From NCBI GenBank assembly GCA_000961575.1, contig LADP01000032.1, positions 1-64,000 on the forward strand: a stretch of DNA of 64,000 nt, in the 5' to 3' direction. Source of the DNA: Peptococcaceae bacterium BRH_c8a. Lineage in GTDB: Bacteria > Bacillota > Desulfotomaculia > Desulfotomaculales > Desulfallaceae. A program made the translations under genes and the position numbers. The notes under the pieces are model-generated. The model was not told the origin of the DNA. It did not search any database and was given only the letters and a program-made list of their open reading frames with translations. This document shows positions 61,033 through 64,000 of this stretch, one piece after another; position 1 is the stretch's first letter, and each line of letters opens with the position of its first letter.

Positions 61033-61371
61033 ATGGTTAAAATAGAAGCTATCGTCAGACCAGGCGTGTTGGAGGACATCAAGGATGGTCTGTCCAAGTT
61101 TGGGATTCATGGCTTGACGGTGTCTCAGGTAATGGGCTGCGGACTGCAAAAAGGCCGCAAAGAAGTATACCGCGGCACTGAATACAGCATCAACCTGCTC
61201 CCCAAGGTAAAGATTGAAATTGTTTTAGCTGCAAAGGATGCAGACGGCGTTATAGAGGTGATTATCAAAGCGGCTAGAACTGGTGAAATCGGTGACGGCA
61301 AAATCTTTATCACTAAAATTGATAATGCTGTCCGGATTCGCACCGGTGAAAAAGGCGATGCAGCACTGTAG
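61033..61371 (+). CDS. glnK: P-II regulatory protein GlnK
   Basis: The 112-residue P-II protein has KIEAIVRPGVLEDIKDGLSK, a T-loop with GRKEVYRGTEYSINLLPK including the tyrosine that is uridylylated in many bacteria, and GDGKIFITKIDNAVRIRTGE at the C-terminal loop. ATG 61033 follows AAGGATG. Paired with amtB as usual. It is the third P-II homologue in this island besides NifI1 and NifI2. Confidence 0.95.
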   Translation: MVKIEAIVRPGVLEDIKDGLSKFGIHGLTVSQVMGCGLQKGRKEVYRGTEYSINLLPKVKIEIVLAAKDADGVIEVIIKAARTGEIGDGKIFITKIDNAVRIRTGEKGDAAL

Positions 61372-61397
61372 TTGAGATGTATGAATGGGATAAAAAA

Positions 61398-61428
61398 GTC
61401 CCGGCACCTGCAGTCAAGGTGTCGGGAC
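61398..61428 (+). terminator. Terminator-like hairpin after glnK
   Basis: GTCCCGGCACCT / AGGTGTCGGGAC 12-bp stem (one G-T pair); the T run is short. Confidence 0.7.
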
Positions 61429-61776
61429 ATTCTATGTATGGATGTGAAAAGTTTTGCGGGCAGCAGCATTCACCAGGTGCTTTGAGTCGATGGCGTATCC
61501 CTCGCCGTCACACATGTTCAAGCATTCAGTGGAACGGGCCGTCTTCGCCATGGTGATGAAATAAAATCTTGCTTGTTTCAGCAAAATCGTACAATAAATT
61601 CTTCTCAGCCGATTAGACAAGCGGAAATTAGATTTAGATATTAGATATTATATAGGTTAGATATAATTCATCAAGCCCGGCAAGCAATACTTTCCAAGCT
61701 TTCCGAACAAGAACTCAAAGATCTTCTCTGGGGTTAGACCATACATGATATAATTATTATAATACATGCAGGTTAT
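61429..61776. other. Intergenic stretch, no gene supported
   Basis: Short frames only. A 25-codon end (IHQARQAILSKLSEQELKDL) at about 61650-61737 looks like the tail of a lost gene, possibly a recombinase or regulator, but cannot be assigned. Confidence 0.4.
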
Positions 61777-61900
61777 CTTCGCACAGCCTGTAAGACCCCG
61801 CCCTCTTAGGTCGGGGATTAACAGGCTGTAAGCTCGAAATAAGTGCGACTAAGGTTCAGGTGGAGTCAAAACCCCACCTGAACCAAGTCTTCTTTATAAT
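61777..61900. repeat. Element with two hairpins, IS200/IS605-end-like, intact copy
   Basis: CACAGCCTGTAAGACCCC pairs with GGGGATTAACAGGCTGT, and GGTTCAGGTGG pairs with CCACCTGAACC. The same outer sequences are at 1747-1884 with the middle replaced. No transposase adjoins. Confidence 0.55.
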
Positions 61901-61946
61901 TGTTTGATTTAGACCCTTAAGAATATTTCCATTGGAGATGCACGTA

Positions 61947-62375
61947 ATGATAAAACCAATGCGTTTTGTTACCGGCAATCACAGAAAAATTGAAGAATAC
62001 ACCCGACTTCTGGAGCCGTATACCTTTATCCCGGTTCGTCTTATTGTTCGTGAGCCCCAGGGAGATGATCAGCGGGAAATAGTGCGCAGGAAAGTGTTGA
62101 TGGCCTTTGCCGAAAAAAGGGCCTCCCTTTTTGTAGATCATACCGGGTTAAGTATTGAGGCCTGGAATGAACTGCCGGGCGGGCTGACCCCCGAAATCTG
62201 GAGCAAGCTGGGGATGCAGGGCTTTTTGCGGCTGATGCAGTGTGAAACCAACCGGCAGGCCACGCTGCGCACCATTATCGGGTATTGCTGCAGTCGCCGC
62301 ATTCATATTTTTGAGGCTGAAATGCAGGGAATCGTAGCCACCCATCCGGACGGTTCCGGGGATACCTGGGAATGA
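61947..62375 (+). pseudogene. Truncated RdgB/HAM1-like nucleotide triphosphatase
   Basis: The frame starts MIKPMRFVTGNHRKIEEYTRLL and has VDHTGLSIEAWNELPGGLTP, the Ham1 substrate-pocket signatures for hydrolysis of dITP/XTP. It stops at GSGDTWE, where the family continues for about 40-50 residues with the FGYDPxF section. The break coincides with the first base of an HD-GYP fragment, so two genes were joined by a deletion. Probably not functional. ATG 61947 follows GGAG. Confidence 0.75.
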
Positions 62376-62772
62376 TATTGGGAAAATTGTGATTAAAGAT
62401 AATATTCTTAATAAGCCGGGGAAACTTTCAGAGCAAGAATGGAATGAAATGAAGCGGCATACTGATATTGGATATAAAATAATAAGCTCTTCTTTCAACA
62501 TGCTGGAATTAGCAGACGGTATATTGTCACATCATGAAAGATGGGATGGTACAGGCTATCCAAGGGGCTTAAAAGGTGAAGCTATACCAAGAGTAGCAAG
62601 AATCATTGCGCTAGCCGACAGTTATGATGCAATGATCAGTGAACGACCATATCGAAAGGCTTTAAGTGAAGAAGAAGCATTTGCGGAAATTCGGGAAAAC
62701 GCAGGTAAGCAATTTGAACCTGAAATTGCCAGAATATTTATTGAAAAGGTACTAGGGAAGCGTTTAAGCTAA
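62376..62772 (+). pseudogene. HD-GYP domain fragment
   Basis: From NDIGKIVIKDNILNKPGKLS, HTDIGYKII, ILSHHERWDGTGYPRGLKG to ADSYDAMISERPYRKALS this is the C-terminal two-thirds of an HD-GYP c-di-GMP phosphodiesterase. The first HD motif histidine is replaced at the junction (ND in place of HD) and everything upstream is missing. Base composition is more AT-rich than the neighbours. A 3' pseudogene fragment. Confidence 0.8.
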
Positions 62773-63245
62773 TACGAAAACAACCATGTATGAGAGGATT
62801 TAACTATCTTAATCAAGGCAGGAAATGAAAAAGCGATTTTTGCGGGAGTATCCTGAGTTTTGTGTAAATGGGTAAATCCACCGAATAATGGAGAACCTAA
62901 TAAAGGCTCTTACTTCGCTTTTTCACTGTATTTTTTAGCAAAGAAGGATTTTTTATCTATAGTATCGAATTTAAATTTTTTAATCTGTCGACTATTGTAA
63001 AGATTTGCAAAAAATTAAAAAAATCCAAAACAAGCACATGGGCACATGGGCCATGGCTTATTTTACCATAAAGCTATTATAACACACTTGGCTTTGACAG
63101 GGAACTTATCGACTATATTGATTTGATTGACGATACACTTTCTTTATGACTTAGGGCTTGCTGAACGGAACAAAAACCCAATAGAATCAAGGATTTAGGA
63201 GTATATTTGTCGAAATAAGATACATGGAAAACGCGGTAGAGATTG
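62773..63245. other. Long AT-rich intergenic stretch, nothing recognised
   Basis: No open frame, repeat or RNA gene could be supported; it looks like decayed sequence next to the pseudogene junction. Confidence 0.5.
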
Positions 63246-63280
63246 CAAAAACTAGGGGCGGACGAATCTGTCCGCCCGCC
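63246..63280 (-). terminator. Terminator of SoxG/GcvT-like gene
   Basis: GGGCGGAC / GTCCGCCC stem (63256-63277) with T run on the minus strand. Confidence 0.7.
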
Positions 63281-63311
63281 TCTATGCTAGATGATAGGCT
63301 TGGGTATCTAG

Positions 63312-64000
63312 TTAAAGATTTTCCCGGGTAGTTACCAAATGCATTACGCTCGGCGCCTGAGCTGATCCCGGCTTTCCGGACAGGCCGGAAGCCCAGGCGC
63401 TGAAACGCTGCTCTCCTGCCGGGCGCAGGCCGAATTCGGCGCCGGCATCCAGAATGGCATGCACCATGCTCCGGGCATACCCTCGCGAGCAGGTGAGCAG
63501 CAAACCGCCATCAAATCCGTGGCCCCTTTCCAGGGTAACCACCTGGCAGGGAAGGTGCGAAAACGGTCCCTGTAGCAGAAAAGGCGTCTGTTTTTGAGGA
63601 TCCATCAGATCCAGGGCGGTCAGCTTTTCGGCGATGGCCAGAGCATTGGGACCGAACAACGCCAAAAGTACCGTGGATTCGGTGACATCGGTGTACCCCG
63701 GCTCGCCCGGCAATGCGGGCGCATCGGCCAGCAGGTGCCAGATGGCGCACTGGGTACGATTCAGGCGATTAATCAGTACGCTTTTCTGAAAGGCGCAAGC
63801 ACCGGGCAACGTTGGAATATCCAGCCCCAGCGGTTTGTGGGTGGCCAGATTTTTATCCTGCAGGTCCCACTTGGCCTTATGGGTCAGATCCACCACAAAG
63901 GGGCCCCGGCCTTCGTTGCTATACTCCAACACCACGGGCCAGTTGTCTCGCATGGCGATCTTTTGGGCGTCAGCCTTGAATTGAACGGGCGATTGTCTTT
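63312..64000 (-). CDS. SoxG/GcvT-like protein (partial, starts beyond window)
   Basis: The reading frame is open from the right edge (KADAQKIAMRDNWPVVLEY) to a stop at 63312; an in-frame ATG at 63953 is unlikely to be the start because the upstream codons look equally conserved. VDLTHKAKWDLQDKNL, INRLNRTQCAIWHL, and FLLQGPFSHLPCQVV with LLTCSRGYARSMV resemble the sarcosine-oxidase gamma/GcvT-like folate-binding fold. A role in one-carbon or methylated-amine metabolism is likely but unproven. Confidence 0.55.
   Translation of the reverse strand, partial: RQSPVQFKADAQKIAMRDNWPVVLEYSNEGRGPFVVDLTHKAKWDLQDKNLATHKPLGLDIPTLPGACAFQKSVLINRLNRTQCAIWHLLADAPALPGEPGYTDVTESTVLLALFGPNALAIAEKLTALDLMDPQKQTPFLLQGPFSHLPCQVVTLERGHGFDGGLLLTCSRGYARSMVHAILDAGAEFGLRPAGEQRFSAWASGLSGKPGSAQAPSVMHLVTTRENL

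Noticed and set aside
61432-61620. Minus-strand frame of 62 codons after glnK
   Set aside because: No ribosome site, overlaps the glnK terminator region, no recognisable protein features.

Overview
This window looks like chromosome from an anaerobic, spore-forming, nitrogen-fixing Firmicute, probably of the Desulfotomaculum/Pelotomaculum type (Peptococcaceae). The grounds are a CotJC-like manganese catalase, an alpha/beta-type spore DNA-binding protein (SASP), rubrerythrin and a flavodiiron protein, AdhE, a B12-dependent ribonucleotide reductase, strong Shine-Dalgarno sites with frequent TTG/GTG starts, and a clostridial-type nif cluster (nifH-nifI1-nifI2-nifD-nifK-nifE-nifN-nifB). The genus is inferred, not shown.

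Layout. 1-2000: end of an insertion sequence, Mn catalase, a small unknown gene. 2.0-7.0 kb: drug-type ABC exporter (HlyD adaptor, two ATPases, one permease) with a TetR regulator. 7.1-11.8 kb: IclR regulator, acyl-CoA ligase, a decayed acs remnant and an OFA-type MFS carrier. 11.9-20 kb: M24 peptidase, MscS channel, BON protein, methyltransferase, a tyrosinase-like protein and AdhE. 20-24 kb: ammonium transporter 1 and NrdJ. 24-29.9 kb: oxygen-defence genes (rubrerythrin, FprA), USP, HPP protein, tautomerase, FmdE, TrmO, SASP. 30-39.4 kb: Dam methylase, DNA polymerase IV under a LexA-like box, SRAP, MazG-like, creatininase-like, EAL protein and a frameshifted chemotaxis-receptor-like gene. 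39.6-61.4 kb: nitrogen island with nifV, a divergent AAA+ regulator, the nif operon, [2Fe-2S] ferredoxin, AnfO-like protein, Lrp regulator, glutamine synthetase, a three-piece glutamate-synthase-like enzyme, amtB and glnK. 61.7-64 kb: a scarred region with a truncated rdgB joined to a truncated HD-GYP gene, and the end of a SoxG/GcvT-like gene.

The most striking signal is regulatory. Thirteen leader modules precede six nitrogen transcription units (amtB1 x2, nifV x1, AAA+ regulator x2, nifH x3, glnA x2, amtB2 x3). Each has two small hairpins with a six-base loop followed by an intrinsic terminator whose 5' arm overlaps the second hairpin. G is at loop position 4 in all 26 loops; position 1 is A in 18 and G in 8. 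This is the architecture of ANTAR-protein antitermination RNAs. Sigma-A-like promoters stand before most of these arrays, so the island appears to be run by transcript read-through rather than by sigma-54. No ANTAR protein is encoded here, so the trans factor must lie elsewhere.

The island works as one pathway: Amt imports ammonium, NifHDK fixes N2 with cofactor made by NifB/NifEN/NifV, NifI1/NifI2 switch the enzyme off after translation, and the GlnA plus GlxBCD-like proteins would move ammonium (or methylamine) into glutamate. Several families of short hairpin repeats are scattered through the window. They sit between nif genes, and in four places they supply the C-terminus or stop codon of a gene.
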